From the NCBI GenBank assembly GCA_025210455.1, contig JAOARQ010000013.1, positions 269,466 to 333,465 on the forward strand: a stretch of DNA of 64,000 nucleotides, given 5' to 3'. Source of the stretch: Pelagimonas sp. (GTDB lineage: Bacteria > Pseudomonadota > Alphaproteobacteria > Rhodobacterales > Rhodobacteraceae). This document shows positions 34,491 to 43,864 of this stretch, piece after piece; the first letter of the stretch is position 1; every line of letters starts with the position of its first letter. Under the pieces are notes generated by a model. It searched no databases. It was not told where the DNA came from and worked only from the letters and a program-made list of their open reading frames with translations. Both the position numbers and the translations under genes were made by a program.

Positions 34491-35792
34491 ATGGATCTTT
34501 TCGACAGCGCCCCCGGCACGCCAGATCTGGGGACACGCCCCTTGGCTGACAGGCTGCGGCCCAAAACCTTGCAAGAGGTGATCGGTCAGCGGCAGGTGCT
34601 GGGGCCAGAAGCGCCGCTGGGCGTTATGCTTGAGGCGGGAACGCTGGGGTCGATCATTTTCTGGGGGCCGCCGGGGGTGGGCAAAACCACCATCGCGCGG
34701 CTTTTGGCAGATGCCACCGATCTGCATTTCGTTCAGATCAGCGCAATCTTTACCGGCGTGCCCGATCTGCGCAAAGTCTTTGATGCGGCCAAATTGCGTC
34801 GCAAGACAGGGCAGGGGACGCTGCTGTTCGTCGATGAAATCCACCGTTTCAACAAGGCCCAGCAAGACAGCTTTCTGCCCCATATGGAAGATGGCACAAT
34901 CCTTCTGGTGGGGGCGACAACAGAAAACCCGTCGTTTGAGCTGAACGCAGCGGTCATGTCCCGCGCCCAGGTTCTGGTGCTAGAGCGGCTGGGCGTTGAT
35001 GATCTCGAATTGCTTGCACAGCGGGCCGAGCGCGAATTGGACCGCCCGCTGCCTCTTGATGCGGATGCGCGTGTTGCTCTGCTGGATATGGCGGATGGCG
35101 ACGGGCGTGCGCTGTTGAATTTGGTTGAACAGGTCATGTCGTGGAAAATCACGGCGGATCTGGATACAGACGCACTGACCAGCCGTTTGATGAAGCGCGC
35201 GGCGCAATACGATAAATCCGGCGATGGCCATTATAACCTGATCTCTGCATTGCATAAATCCGTCCGCGGATCAGACCCGGACGCCGCGCTGTATTGGTAT
35301 GCCCGCATGTTAGAGGCAGGCGAAGACCCCCGTTATCTGGCGCGGCGGATCACGCGGATGGCGGTGGAAGACATCAGCCTTGCGGATCCGCAGGCGCAGG
35401 CCTTTTGTTTGCAGGCTTGGGAAACCTATGAACGTCTTGGCAGCCCTGAGGGGGAACTGGCGATAGCGCAGTCACTGGTCTATCTCGCGCTCGCGCCGAA
35501 ATCGAACGCGGTCTATGCCGCCTATAAAGCTGCGCGGCGGGCAGCAAAAAAGACCGGGTCGCTTATGCCGCCAAAACATATTCTGAACGCCCCCACACAG
35601 TTGATGAAAGATCAGGGCTATGGATCGGGTTATGCCTATGATCATGACGCCGAAGATGGGTTTTCCGGTCAGAATTATTTCCCGGATGATATGCCACGCG
35701 AACAGTTTTATGATCCGGTAGAGCGCGGCTTTGAACGCGATTTGCGCAAGCGGGTTGATTACTTTGCGCGGCTTCGTGCCAAGCGACAATAA
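34491..35792 (+). CDS. rarA: Replication-associated recombination protein A (RarA/MgsA AAA+ ATPase)
   Basis: 433 aa from the ATG at 34491. The start DLFDSAPG and the segment PLADRLRPKTLQEVIGQ are typical; Walker A is GPPGVGKTT and Walker B LLFVDEIHRFNK. The C-terminal region (YDKSGDGHYNLISALHKSVR, KHILNAPTQLMKDQGYG) is the tetramerisation part. RarA acts at stalled replication forks. It begins one base after the protease stop, so the two are probably co-transcribed. Confidence 0.94.
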   Translation: MDLFDSAPGTPDLGTRPLADRLRPKTLQEVIGQRQVLGPEAPLGVMLEAGTLGSIIFWGPPGVGKTTIARLLADATDLHFVQISAIFTGVPDLRKVFDAAKLRRKTGQGTLLFVDEIHRFNKAQQDSFLPHMEDGTILLVGATTENPSFELNAAVMSRAQVLVLERLGVDDLELLAQRAERELDRPLPLDADARVALLDMADGDGRALLNLVEQVMSWKITADLDTDALTSRLMKRAAQYDKSGDGHYNLISALHKSVRGSDPDAALYWYARMLEAGEDPRYLARRITRMAVEDISLADPQAQAFCLQAWETYERLGSPEGELAIAQSLVYLALAPKSNAVYAAYKAARRAAKKTGSLMPPKHILNAPTQLMKDQGYGSGYAYDHDAEDGFSGQNYFPDDMPREQFYDPVERGFERDLRKRVDYFARLRAKRQ

Positions 35793-35831
35793 AGCAGTTC
35801 ATGTTCCTGAAATTGAATGTAATCTGAGGTT

Positions 35832-35873
35832 GTCGAAAAATTTCGACGGACTGTCATATGTGCCGCGTATAAT
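35832..35873 (+). promoter_or_regulatory. Promoter and palindrome upstream of the cytochrome c' gene
   Basis: A perfect inverted repeat GTCGAAA-AA-TTTCGAC (35832-35847) precedes a perfect minus-10 TATAAT (35868-35873) by 20 bases. The repeat therefore covers the minus-35 region, for which I see no good hexamer. This could be an operator for an activator or repressor of the two cytochrome genes. The regulator is not known. Confidence 0.5.
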
Positions 35874-35906
35874 CCAATACGCTAGCTATTCCTTCAGGAG
35901 CCAACC

Positions 35907-36350
35907 ATGCGCATTGCTTTGATTGCAGCTGTTCTTGCTGCCCCCACTTTCGTGATTGCTGACCAAGCCCAGGACACGGTCGAAGCCCGTCAGGGCTATT
36001 ATAAACTGCTCGGTGCCAATATGGGCGTTTTCGCCTCAATGGCCAAAGGCGCGGTTGAGTATGATGCCGCCGCCGCGCAGACCGCTGCGGACAATATGTC
36101 GGTTCTGACCAGTTACAATCTGGCACCACTGTTTGCGCCGGGCACCTCGTCTGAGGATGTCGATGGGTCGCGTGCCTTGCCAGCGATCTGGTCGGATATG
36201 GCTGGTGTGCAAGAAAAAGGCGCGGCCTTTGTTGCAGCTGTGGCCAATATGAAAGAGGTCGCCGGTCAGGGCAAAGCCGAGATGGCAGGTGCGCTGGGTC
36301 AGTTGGGGGGCACCTGCAAAGCCTGCCACAAAGCCTATCGCGCTAAATAA
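35907..36350 (+). CDS. Cytochrome c' family protein
   Basis: 147 aa with a signal peptide (1-18, ending VIA before DQAQD). The four-helix-bundle pattern and the single C-terminal haem site CKACHKAYRAK mark the cytochrome c' (class II) family. These periplasmic proteins bind NO or relate to NO and oxygen stress. It is the first gene of a pair with a cytochrome b 12 bp downstream. A palindrome at the promoter suggests specific control. Confidence 0.9.
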   Translation: MRIALIAAVLAAPTFVIADQAQDTVEARQGYYKLLGANMGVFASMAKGAVEYDAAAAQTAADNMSVLTSYNLAPLFAPGTSSEDVDGSRALPAIWSDMAGVQEKGAAFVAAVANMKEVAGQGKAEMAGALGQLGGTCKACHKAYRAK

Positions 36351-36362
36351 GGAGACCGCGTC

Positions 36363-36962
36363 ATGAACCAGCAGAGTGCTGAAACTGTGGAACGCCGCAA
36401 GATCTGGGACATCGGGCTGCGCCTGTTCCATTGGGCTTTGGTGATCTGTGTTGGTGTGGCTTGGGGCCTTGGCGAATTTGGCCCCAACGTCATGACGCTG
36501 CATTTCTACTTTGGTTACGCGGTCATTGCTTTACTGGTGTTCCGCGTGATCTGGGGGTTGGTTGGGCCAGCCCCCGCGCGTTTCGTGCATTTCCTTTATG
36601 GGCCCGGCACTGTGTTGCGGTATGCCAAGACCCTGTTTCAACGCAAACCTTCTTATTGGCCCGGCCACAACCCTTTGGGGGCGCTGGCGGTTTTTGCCAT
36701 TCTTGGGGTGTTGTTTCTTCAGGTTGTGACAGGGCTGTTTGCCGACCCCGATGATTACATCAATGTTGGGCCTTTAGCGCATTGGGTCAGCAGCGATGGA
36801 ACGCGGCTGGCGTCGCAATTGCATGAGCTTGCCTCGAAACTGATCCTTGCACTTGTGGTGATTCATGTGGCGGTGATCGGGTTTTACAAACGCTTCAAAG
36901 GCGAGAACCTTGTGACGCCTATGATCACTGGCTGGAAGCTGGTGCGCAAAGATAGGCTCTGA
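36363..36962 (+). CDS. Cytochrome b561-like membrane protein
   Basis: 199 aa with four membrane segments. The start KIWDIGLRLFHWALVICVG has the first haem-ligand histidine of the Ni,Fe-hydrogenase-type/b561 cytochromes. Other histidines are in FVHFLYGPG and at LHELASKLILALVVIHVAVI. It probably passes electrons between the quinone pool and the cytochrome c' encoded upstream. The pairing of cytochrome c' and cytochrome b genes is a common proteobacterial arrangement. Confidence 0.9.
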   Translation: MNQQSAETVERRKIWDIGLRLFHWALVICVGVAWGLGEFGPNVMTLHFYFGYAVIALLVFRVIWGLVGPAPARFVHFLYGPGTVLRYAKTLFQRKPSYWPGHNPLGALAVFAILGVLFLQVVTGLFADPDDYINVGPLAHWVSSDGTRLASQLHELASKLILALVVIHVAVIGFYKRFKGENLVTPMITGWKLVRKDRL

Positions 36963-37030
36963 CGTTTCGCGAAACCCTCCTATGCGCCCCTTTCGCTTGA
37001 CAATTGTGGGCCAACGGCAGAACTAGCTGC

Positions 37031-37408
37031 ATGTTTGCGAACCTTGCCCAAGTTGCCATCGGCGGTGCCATCGGTGCCAGCGCCCGTTATCTGACGGGGC
37101 TTCTGGCCGTGCGCCTGCTGGGCAAAGGGTTCCCCTGGGGGACGTTGTTCGTCAATATTGTCGGATCGTTCCTGATGGGGGTGCTGGTCGTGGCGCTGCT
37201 GCATGTTGGTGGCAACCGCTTTGCCCCTCTGCTGATGACAGGCCTGTTGGGGGGATTTACCACCTTCTCGGCCTTCTCGCTGGATGCTGTCACCCTATAT
37301 GAACGGGGCGCGCTGGCGCTGGCAGGGGCCTATATCACCGCGTCCGTTGTTTTTTCTCTGGCTGCGCTTTTTGCGGGCCTTCTGATCGCCCGGAGTTTCA
37401 CCACATGA
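37031..37408 (+). CDS. crcB: Fluoride efflux channel CrcB/Fluc
   Basis: 125 aa from the ATG at 37031 (MFANLAQVAIGGAIGASARY). It has four membrane segments, and the typical GTLFVNIVGSFLMGVL and TGLLGGFTTFSAFSLD. CrcB proteins export fluoride as dual-topology dimers. No fluoride riboswitch is visible upstream. The stop overlaps the rluC start in an ATGA junction. A TTGACA hexamer at about 36997 may be part of the promoter. Confidence 0.93.
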   Translation: MFANLAQVAIGGAIGASARYLTGLLAVRLLGKGFPWGTLFVNIVGSFLMGVLVVALLHVGGNRFAPLLMTGLLGGFTTFSAFSLDAVTLYERGALALAGAYITASVVFSLAALFAGLLIARSFTT

Positions 37409-38445
37409 GCCGCGTGCAAACTATCACTGTCGGCCCCGGAGACGGGGATCAGCGTCTGGATCGCTGGATGAAACGCCTGTTTCCGCATGTCGCGCAGGGG
37501 CGTATCGAAAAGATGTGCCGCAAAGGTGAGCTGCGCGTAGACGGTGGTCGGGTCAAGGCCTCGACCCGCCTGGAAGTGGGGCAAAGTGTGCGTGTGCCGC
37601 CATTGCCCGAACCGGGGCAGATCGAGCGGGCACCGCGCCCATCGGTAAATGAGAAAGACGCACAGCTGATCCGCGACTGTGTGATCTATCAAGATGATCA
37701 CATCATTGCCCTGAACAAACCGCCGGGTTTGCCCACGCAGGGCGGTAGCAAACAGACGCGTCACGTGGATGGCATGTCCGAAGCGCTGATGTATGGCGAT
37801 GAAGACAAACCTCGTCTTGTACACAGATTGGATAAGGATACATCTGGTGTACTTCTACTGGCGCGCACCCGTGAAATGGCCAAGGCGCTGACCACGGCGA
37901 TCCGCCACAAAGAAACGCGCAAGATTTACTGGGCTTTGGTGGCAGGCGTGCCGACGCCTTATTTGGGCGAAATTCGCTATGGTCTTGTGAAAGCAGGCGG
38001 TCACGGGCGCGGTGGTGAAGGCGAAAAGATGCGGGCCATTCACCCGCGTGAGATCGACGAAACGCCCGGCGCCAAAAGAGCGCACACATTGTATGCAACG
38101 CTATATCGCGTTGCCAGCCGTGCCTCTTGGGTGGCGATGGAGCCCATCACAGGCCGGACCCACCAGTTGCGTGCGCATATGGCCGAAATTGGCCATCCGA
38201 TCATTGGTGATGGCAAATACGGTGGGTCAGGGCAGGAAAATCTTGGAGATGGCTGGGGGGCGCAACTGGGTGGAATCATTTCCAAAAAGCTGCACCTGCA
38301 TGCGCGGTCGATGACTTTTGAACACCCGATCACAAAGAAGGTGATCACCGTCACTGCGCCCCTGCCCGAACATATGGCACACAGTTGGGATACACTTGGT
38401 TGGGAAGAAAGCTTTGCCAATGACGACCCGTTTGAGGGGCTATAG
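37405..38445 (+). CDS. rluC: RluC/RluD-type 23S rRNA pseudouridine synthase
   Basis: 346 aa. An N-terminal S4 RNA-binding domain (RLDRWMKRLFPHVAQGRIEK) precedes the catalytic domain with VHRLDKDTSGVLLLAR, which holds the catalytic aspartate, and ITGRTHQLRAHMAEIGHPI. It converts specific uridines to pseudouridine; the exact site set cannot be told from this sequence. The gene sits in a tight set crcB-rluC-HAD-atp12 with overlaps or zero gaps. Confidence 0.88.
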   Translation: MSRVQTITVGPGDGDQRLDRWMKRLFPHVAQGRIEKMCRKGELRVDGGRVKASTRLEVGQSVRVPPLPEPGQIERAPRPSVNEKDAQLIRDCVIYQDDHIIALNKPPGLPTQGGSKQTRHVDGMSEALMYGDEDKPRLVHRLDKDTSGVLLLARTREMAKALTTAIRHKETRKIYWALVAGVPTPYLGEIRYGLVKAGGHGRGGEGEKMRAIHPREIDETPGAKRAHTLYATLYRVASRASWVAMEPITGRTHQLRAHMAEIGHPIIGDGKYGGSGQENLGDGWGAQLGGIISKKLHLHARSMTFEHPITKKVITVTAPLPEHMAHSWDTLGWEESFANDDPFEGL

Positions 38446-39111
38446 ATGCGGCTAAAGCTGGCGATCTTTGATGTCGACGGGACGCTTGTTGACAGCCAGG
38501 GGGAAATCCTTGCCTCTATGCGGTGTGCTTTTGAACAGCGCGGTTACGACGCCCCGTCGCGCGATGCGATTTTGGGGATTGTAGGCCTGTCGTTGCCACA
38601 GGCTTTGGCAAAACTGGTACCTGACTTGCCTGAGGCCGAGCAGCTAGCCTTGGTCGAAGGGTACAAAACCGCCTATGTTCAGATCCGTGACCAAAAAGGT
38701 GTGTCGCCTTTCTATCCCGGCATTGCTGATCTATTGGACAGGCTGGCTAAGATTGATCACTTGTTACTGGCCGTCGCTACGGGCAAAAGCCGCCGGGGCT
38801 TGGACGCGCTGATCAACGGCCACGGGCTGGAAGGCCGTTTTGTCAGTACGCAGGTTTCCGACACGCATCCGTCAAAGCCACATCCCTCTATGCTATTGGA
38901 ATGTCTGGCTGAAACAGGCGTCGATGCGCAGGATGCGGTGATGATCGGCGATACCAGCTATGATATGGACATGGCCCGCAACGCCGGTATTCGCGGGATT
39001 GGCGTGACATGGGGCTATCACGCTGCCAGCCATCTAAATGCCGACCAGTTGGTCGATACAATCGAAGGGCTGGAGACAGCCATTATCTCATTTCTGGGAG
39101 ACACCGCATGA
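38446..39111 (+). CDS. HAD-IA family hydrolase
   Basis: 221 aa. Motif I FDVDGTLVDSQ, motif II AVATGKSRRGL with the threonine, the conserved lysine in SKPHPSML and motif IV MIGDTSYDMDMA are all present. It belongs to the phosphoglycolate-phosphatase-like group; the substrate is unknown. It starts directly after the rluC stop and overlaps atp12 by 4 bp. Confidence 0.9.
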   Translation: MRLKLAIFDVDGTLVDSQGEILASMRCAFEQRGYDAPSRDAILGIVGLSLPQALAKLVPDLPEAEQLALVEGYKTAYVQIRDQKGVSPFYPGIADLLDRLAKIDHLLLAVATGKSRRGLDALINGHGLEGRFVSTQVSDTHPSKPHPSMLLECLAETGVDAQDAVMIGDTSYDMDMARNAGIRGIGVTWGYHAASHLNADQLVDTIEGLETAIISFLGDTA

Positions 39112-39815
39112 GCGAATGGGCCCCAAAACGGTTCTGGAAAAACACCGAAGTCAGCGAAGTTGAGGGTGGTTTTACCGTCACTTTAGACGGGCGCGGGATT
39201 AAAACACCGGCAAAAACAGCGGTAGTGGTTCCCACCAAAGGGTTGGCGCAGGCCATCGCTGCTGAATGGGATGCGCAGGAAGAAAAGGTTGATCCTGCAA
39301 CCATGCCATTCATGCGCACCACAAATTCAGCCATTGATAAGGTGACGATCCAGCATGCTGAGGTGGCTGATATGCTTGCGGCCTATGCAGATAGTGATTT
39401 GTTGTGTTACCGCGCTGATCACCCGGCCGAGCTGGTTGAGCGGCAGCGCGATACCTGGGATCCAGTTCTCGATTGGGCCGACAAGACATTTGGTGTGCGC
39501 CTTGAGCCGCGCGCGGGTGTTATGCATGCGCCGCAATCTCCAAAGGCATTGGAGATATGTGCACAAGAAGTGCACGGTATGTCCCCCTATGCGCTGGCAG
39601 CCTTTCATGACCTTGTCACAATGACGGGTTCATTTATTCTGGCACTTGCCGCCTGCCGAAACGCTTACCCCGCTGAAGACATCTGGGCCATGTCGCGCCT
39701 TGATGAGCTGTGGCAGGAAGAGCAATGGGGCCAAGATGATGAGGCTACGCAGAAAGCCGAATATAAGCGCGGCGAATTCCAACATGCGTTCAAATACTAT
39801 CATCTCAGCATCTGA
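39108..39815 (+). CDS. ATP12-family F1-ATPase assembly chaperone
   Basis: 235 aa from the ATG at 39108. Family features include KRFWKNTEVSEVEGGFTVTL, LDGRGIKTPAKT, and AIAAEWDAQEEKVDP, then DLLCYRADHPAELVERQ. ATP12 proteins bind the alpha subunit of F1-ATPase during assembly and are found in mitochondria and alphaproteobacteria, which supports the class assignment of this DNA. It ends the crcB-rluC-HAD set. Confidence 0.93.
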   Translation: MSEWAPKRFWKNTEVSEVEGGFTVTLDGRGIKTPAKTAVVVPTKGLAQAIAAEWDAQEEKVDPATMPFMRTTNSAIDKVTIQHAEVADMLAAYADSDLLCYRADHPAELVERQRDTWDPVLDWADKTFGVRLEPRAGVMHAPQSPKALEICAQEVHGMSPYALAAFHDLVTMTGSFILALAACRNAYPAEDIWAMSRLDELWQEEQWGQDDEATQKAEYKRGEFQHAFKYYHLSI

Positions 39816-39996
39816 TTGGCCCGAAATACACCGGAACGCCTTGGAAAGACGCCCGGGTTTTCTATCTACGCTTGACCTGCATATGGGATATCGCTCAAAC
39901 TGATTATGTTCAGTTCAGCCACATAGCAGCGTCTGATACGCGGAAAAAATAACAGAATTGCAAATGTCCTGGGGACTTTGGGCAGGGAAGCTGGTT

Positions 39997-41013
39997 GTGA
40001 AAAAGAGGCATGCATTCGCTTGGGTCGGCTTTGGCATTTTGCTGGGGTCAGGGGCCTTTGCCGGGACATTGCAGGATGTGCAATCCAGAGGTGAGCTACA
40101 CTGCGGTGTGAACGCACATCTGGTGGGGTTTGCCTCGCAAAGTGATGACGGCAGTTGGAGCGGCTTTGACGTGAGCCTTTGCCGGGCTGTAGCTGCTGCG
40201 GTTTTGGGTGATCCAAATGCGGTTTCCTTTCATCCAACCAATTCAAGCGCGCAGTTTGATGTGCTGCATGCGCAAGATGTGGATCTGATCGCACGCAACA
40301 CTACATGGAATTACACCAACGACGTCAGCGCTGATGTGGATTTCGCTGGAATTTCATTTTTCGACGGTCAGGGGTTTCTGGCGTCAAAGTCGCTTGGACT
40401 GACCTCAGCCAAGGAAATGGATCAGTACACAGTTTGTGTTCACTCCAATGAGCGCAGCCAAACCACGCTGCAAGATTTCTTTTTGCGCAATAATATGCGC
40501 TATGAGCCAGTGACAGTAGAGTCGACTGAAGATGCATCAGAGCTGTATCTCGCATCTGAATGTCAGGTGTATACAGCGGATACATCCCGGCTTGCCGCAC
40601 TGCGGGCGGCCTTTGCACAGCCTGATGATCATGTGCTTTTGCCCGAAATCATCTCAAAACAGCCGCTTGGTCCCGTGGTGCGTGAAGGGGATAGCGAATG
40701 GGAAGATATCATTCGCTGGGTTCTGACGGCGCTTGTAACTGGTGAAGAACTGGGTGTGACCTCAGCCAATGTGGAAGAGCTGAAAAAGGGCACGGAAACG
40801 ATTGAAATCAATCGCCTGCTTGGCAGTGAGGGCATGTTCAGCGCCACGCTGGGGTTAGATAAGGACTGGGCCGTTCGTGCGATCAAGGCGGATGGCAATT
40901 ACGGAGAAATCTTTGCCAAGACCATCGGCGAAAACACAGCAATTGGCCTGCCGCGCGGTTTGAATGCGCAGTGGATTGATGGCGGATTGCTGTATGGTCT
41001 GCCTATTCAGTGA
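39997..41013 (+). CDS. AapJ-like amino-acid-binding protein, orphan
   Basis: 338 aa if started at the GTG at 39997, which has GCAGGGAAG at good spacing and gives a clean signal peptide (KKRHAFAWVGFGILLGSGAF). The mature part follows the AapJ pattern: TLQDVQSRGELHCGVN, then GFDVSLCRAVAAAVLGDP and DVDLIARNTTW, with a late GLPRGLNAQW. AapJ binds general L-amino acids for an ABC importer. No aapQ, aapM or aapP genes are next to it, so it either serves a transporter encoded elsewhere or has a sensory role. Confidence 0.83.
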   Translation: MKKRHAFAWVGFGILLGSGAFAGTLQDVQSRGELHCGVNAHLVGFASQSDDGSWSGFDVSLCRAVAAAVLGDPNAVSFHPTNSSAQFDVLHAQDVDLIARNTTWNYTNDVSADVDFAGISFFDGQGFLASKSLGLTSAKEMDQYTVCVHSNERSQTTLQDFFLRNNMRYEPVTVESTEDASELYLASECQVYTADTSRLAALRAAFAQPDDHVLLPEIISKQPLGPVVREGDSEWEDIIRWVLTALVTGEELGVTSANVEELKKGTETIEINRLLGSEGMFSATLGLDKDWAVRAIKADGNYGEIFAKTIGENTAIGLPRGLNAQWIDGGLLYGLPIQ

Positions 41014-41017
41014 CAGC

Positions 41018-41506
41018 TTATTCAGTCAATTCACGTGGAACGATAAAATCGATAACGGTCCCTGAACTGATTTCTAGATCACGCCAGTCTGAGATATCAA
41101 AATCTACGACCAATGTTGCGCCTGTCGGATAATCTGCAAAACGCGGGTGCGATGGGGGCGAGACTACGAGAGTTTCAGCCAATTCCGCTATGCCTGGATT
41201 GTGTCCGACTATCAAAACGCAGTTGCGATCCGCGCCGCGCAGGCATTCAAGCATGGCTTCTGGTGGGGCCAGATAGAGTGCGCGTTCGTGCCAAGTTTGA
41301 ACCCCGACGTTGAGCAAATCCAGCGTTTCCCGCGTGCGTATGGCGGTTGAGCAAAGAACCTCATCAGGCAGATAAGCTTTTTCTTGCAGCCAACGGCCCA
41401 ATGCCTTTGCGGATTTCCGACCCCGTTTGTTCAGTGGGCGGGCGTGATCTTCCAGTTCAAAAGACCAATCGGATTTTGCGTGGCGCATCAGGATCAAACG
41501 TTTCAT
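41018..41506 (-). CDS. SixA-like histidine phosphatase family protein
   Basis: 162 aa from the ATG at 41506. The phosphohistidine motif is LILMRHAKSDW (RHA instead of the usual RHG, as in SixA), and the second histidine is in VLIVGHNPGIAEL. SixA removes phosphate from histidine residues of signalling proteins. The ATG overlaps the ferredoxin-like gene by 4 bp, so it is the third gene of an argB operon. Confidence 0.86.
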   Translation of the reverse strand: MKRLILMRHAKSDWSFELEDHARPLNKRGRKSAKALGRWLQEKAYLPDEVLCSTAIRTRETLDLLNVGVQTWHERALYLAPPEAMLECLRGADRNCVLIVGHNPGIAELAETLVVSPPSHPRFADYPTGATLVVDFDISDWRDLEISSGTVIDFIVPRELTE

Positions 41507-42144
41507 GCCACATAGTTTTTCATGAAGGCCCGCATGTGGAAAGCAGACTGTTGCGGTAAACGCTGAAAATCTATCGCAACCGGGCAGGACCGCCGCGCAA
41601 GGCAACCGCCAACCATGCAATTCTGGCCCGCTTCTGATGCAAGATAATCTTTGCAGCGCGGAATATCATAGAAATGATCGACAGAAAGCGCCTGAACCGG
41701 GCAGGTTTGGGTACAGGGCTGCGCGCAATCCGTACAAGGCGATTCGCCTATTGCGGGTATTTCTGAGGCTCCGGGCAGGACCAATGCCCCCCGGTAGCTG
41801 ATGAAAAGCCCGGCCTGATCATGTACCAATGGTCCAATGGGGGATTGCCAGCATTGGCCTGAGGTCTGCGCCCAGGATAAAAACGGTGGATAGGGGGGGC
41901 CATCCGAGGGAAACACGGCGCGACCGCCAAACTGTTTCGCGATCTGGTTCAGTATCCGTTTGGACCAGCGATCCAAAGGATCGTCCAGCCCATCCAGGTA
42001 TTCGGGTGATGTCGAAAAAATTGGCCAGAACGCAGGTTCATCCGGGCCAATCAAAAGCACAGTCTCCTGCCCATCAGGAGAGACCCCGCGCAGTGCAAGC
42101 CCGTGGGCCTGCAAAGCATCCTTTATCTCAGGAGTCAGCGTCAT
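41503..42144 (-). CDS. Ferredoxin-like 4Fe-4S protein (QueG-related)
   Basis: 213 aa from the second ATG (42144). The C-terminal part has cysteine clusters [13 protein letters not shown] and a later [13 protein letters not shown], suited for iron-sulfur clusters. The N-terminal 110 residues ([29 protein letters not shown]) match a small family found in Rhizobiales and Rhodobacterales related to epoxyqueuosine reductase, but it lacks the cobalamin part. The function is unknown. It overlaps argB by 17 bp and the SixA-like gene by 4 bp. Confidence 0.75.
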   Translation of the reverse strand: MTLTPEIKDALQAHGLALRGVSPDGQETVLLIGPDEPAFWPIFSTSPEYLDGLDDPLDRWSKRILNQIAKQFGGRAVFPSDGPPYPPFLSWAQTSGQCWQSPIGPLVHDQAGLFISYRGALVLPGASEIPAIGESPCTDCAQPCTQTCPVQALSVDHFYDIPRCKDYLASEAGQNCMVGGCLARRSCPVAIDFQRLPQQSAFHMRAFMKNYVA

Positions 42145-43024
42145 CAAGCGGCGGCAAATCTGCGGGGCGGATCAAAGAGCCTGACCCATGTTCTGTAAAC
42201 AGCTCAAGCAGGCAGGCGTTCTGGACGCGACCATCGATGATCACGACGCCGCGCACGCCCTGTTCAATGGCTTTCAATGCGGTTTCGGTTTTGGGGATCA
42301 TGCCGCCTGCAATCACACCCTCTGTGGTCAGCTTGCGCACCTCTTCTGGGGTGAGTTCGGTCAGCACTTCGCCATCGGCCCCTTTTACCCCCTGCACGTC
42401 CGTCAGCAGCAGCAGGCGATCCGCCTGCAACGCGCCCGCAATCGCGCCTGCAGCCGTATCGCCGTTCACATTGTAGGTCTCGGTTGAGGTGCGTCCGCCG
42501 CCCACCGGCGCAATGACCGGGATAATGCCGTGATCAAACATGTCATGCAGAACCTGAGTGTTCATCTCAACCGGTTTGCCGACAAAGCCCAGATCCGGGT
42601 CATCAGGTTCACAGACCATCAGATTGTCATCTTTACCCGACAGACCAACCGCGCGGCCGCCCTGCTCCATGATCGCCTGTACAATGCGTTTGTTGACGCG
42701 CCCTGTCAGCACCATTTCGACCACTTCGACCACGGCTTCATCCGTGACGCGTTTGCCGCGCACAAACCGCGATTCGATGTTCAGACGCCCCAGAAGATCA
42801 TTAATCATCGGGCCGCCGCCATGCACCACCACCGGGTTCACGCCGACCTGCCGCATCAGCACGATATCGCGGGCAAAGGCGGCCATGGCTTCATCGTCAC
42901 CCATGGCGTTGCCGCCAAATTTAACCACGACAACCGCGCCAGTATAGCGCTGCAGGAACGGCAGGGCTTCGGACAATGTACGGGCTGTGGTGATCCAATC
43001 GCGGTTCATGTTCTGGGGTCTCAT
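42128..43024 (-). CDS. argB: Acetylglutamate kinase
   Basis: 298 aa from the ATG at 43024, which has AGAGGA upstream; an ATG at 43009 is an alternative. Features are [13 protein letters not shown] (phosphate binding), [32 protein letters not shown] and [17 protein letters not shown] [15 protein letters not shown]. ArgB phosphorylates N-acetylglutamate in arginine synthesis and is usually arginine-inhibited in alphaproteobacteria. It begins a three-gene minus-strand operon. Confidence 0.95.
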   Translation of the reverse strand: MRPQNMNRDWITTARTLSEALPFLQRYTGAVVVVKFGGNAMGDDEAMAAFARDIVLMRQVGVNPVVVHGGGPMINDLLGRLNIESRFVRGKRVTDEAVVEVVEMVLTGRVNKRIVQAIMEQGGRAVGLSGKDDNLMVCEPDDPDLGFVGKPVEMNTQVLHDMFDHGIIPVIAPVGGGRTSTETYNVNGDTAAGAIAGALQADRLLLLTDVQGVKGADGEVLTELTPEEVRKLTTEGVIAGGMIPKTETALKAIEQGVRGVVIIDGRVQNACLLELFTEHGSGSLIRPADLPPLDDADS

Positions 43025-43135
43025 GGTCTAATCCTCTTGGCGAACTTTGTTACGCGCTTGGGCGGCTTATGCCAAGGGGTCATTGCGGCGACGCAGAAAC
43101 TTGCTAAGGTTTCGCGGGCTGCTGAGGAACAGATC

Positions 43136-43864
43136 ATGAGCCAGAAAACACTTTTGTTGACAGGGGCAAGCCGCGGGATCGGGCATGCGACGGTGAAGCG
43201 CTTTAGCGATGAAGGCTGGCGGGTCATCACCTGTTCGCGGCAGGCTTTTTCCCCGCATTGCCCCTGGCCCGGCGGCGAAGAAAACCACATCCAGATTGAT
43301 CTGTCCGATCCGGCAGACACGATCAACGCGGTGGGCATCATTCAGGAACGGCTGAATGGGCGGTTGGATGCCTTGGTGAACAATGCTGGCATTTCCCCAA
43401 AAGGCCCCAATGGCGAACGTCTTAGCACCCTGACCACAGATATTATGGATTGGGGAAAAGTATTCCATGTGAATTTCTTTGCGCCTGTCATTCTGGCGCG
43501 CGGTCTGGCCGAAGAACTGTCGCAGGCCAAGGGTGCTGTGGTGAATGTGACTTCGATTGCTGGCAGCCGTGTGCACCCATTTGCAGGTGCGGCCTATGCA
43601 ACATCAAAGGCGGCATTGGCAGCGCTGACCCGCGAAATGGCGCATGACTTCGGCCCGATGGGGGTGCGCGTGAACGCCATCGCGCCGGGCGAGGTTGAAA
43701 CCGCCATCCTGTCGCCGGGTACTGAAAAGATCGTGGAACAGCTGCCGCTTTTGCGGTTGGGTCAGCCCGAGGAGGTGGCCTCGGTTATTTATTTCCTCTG
43801 TTCACAGGAAAGTTCGTATATCTCTGGCGCCGAACTGGAAGTGAACGGCGCGCAGCACGTGTGA
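43136..43864 (+). CDS. Short-chain dehydrogenase/reductase
   Basis: 242 aa from the ATG at 43136, preceded by GAGGAA. The Rossmann motif is LLTGASRGIGHATV, then NNAGISP, the catalytic YATSKAALAALTREMAHDF, and the C-terminal ISGAELEVNGAQHV. A SAHRQ-like substrate cannot be named. It is divergent from argB, and its stop directly abuts the stop of the convergent engB gene. Confidence 0.9.
   Translation: MSQKTLLLTGASRGIGHATVKRFSDEGWRVITCSRQAFSPHCPWPGGEENHIQIDLSDPADTINAVGIIQERLNGRLDALVNNAGISPKGPNGERLSTLTTDIMDWGKVFHVNFFAPVILARGLAEELSQAKGAVVNVTSIAGSRVHPFAGAAYATSKAALAALTREMAHDFGPMGVRVNAIAPGEVETAILSPGTEKIVEQLPLLRLGQPEEVASVIYFLCSQESSYISGAELEVNGAQHV

Noticed and set aside
36997..37030. Fluoride riboswitch upstream of crcB
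   Set aside because: The short leader lacks the conserved fluoride-riboswitch core; only promoter-like hexamers are seen.
42530..43135. N-terminal extension of the SDR protein antisense to argB
   Set aside because: The open frame is a shadow of argB; the SDR starts at 43136 with its own ribosome-binding site and Rossmann motif.
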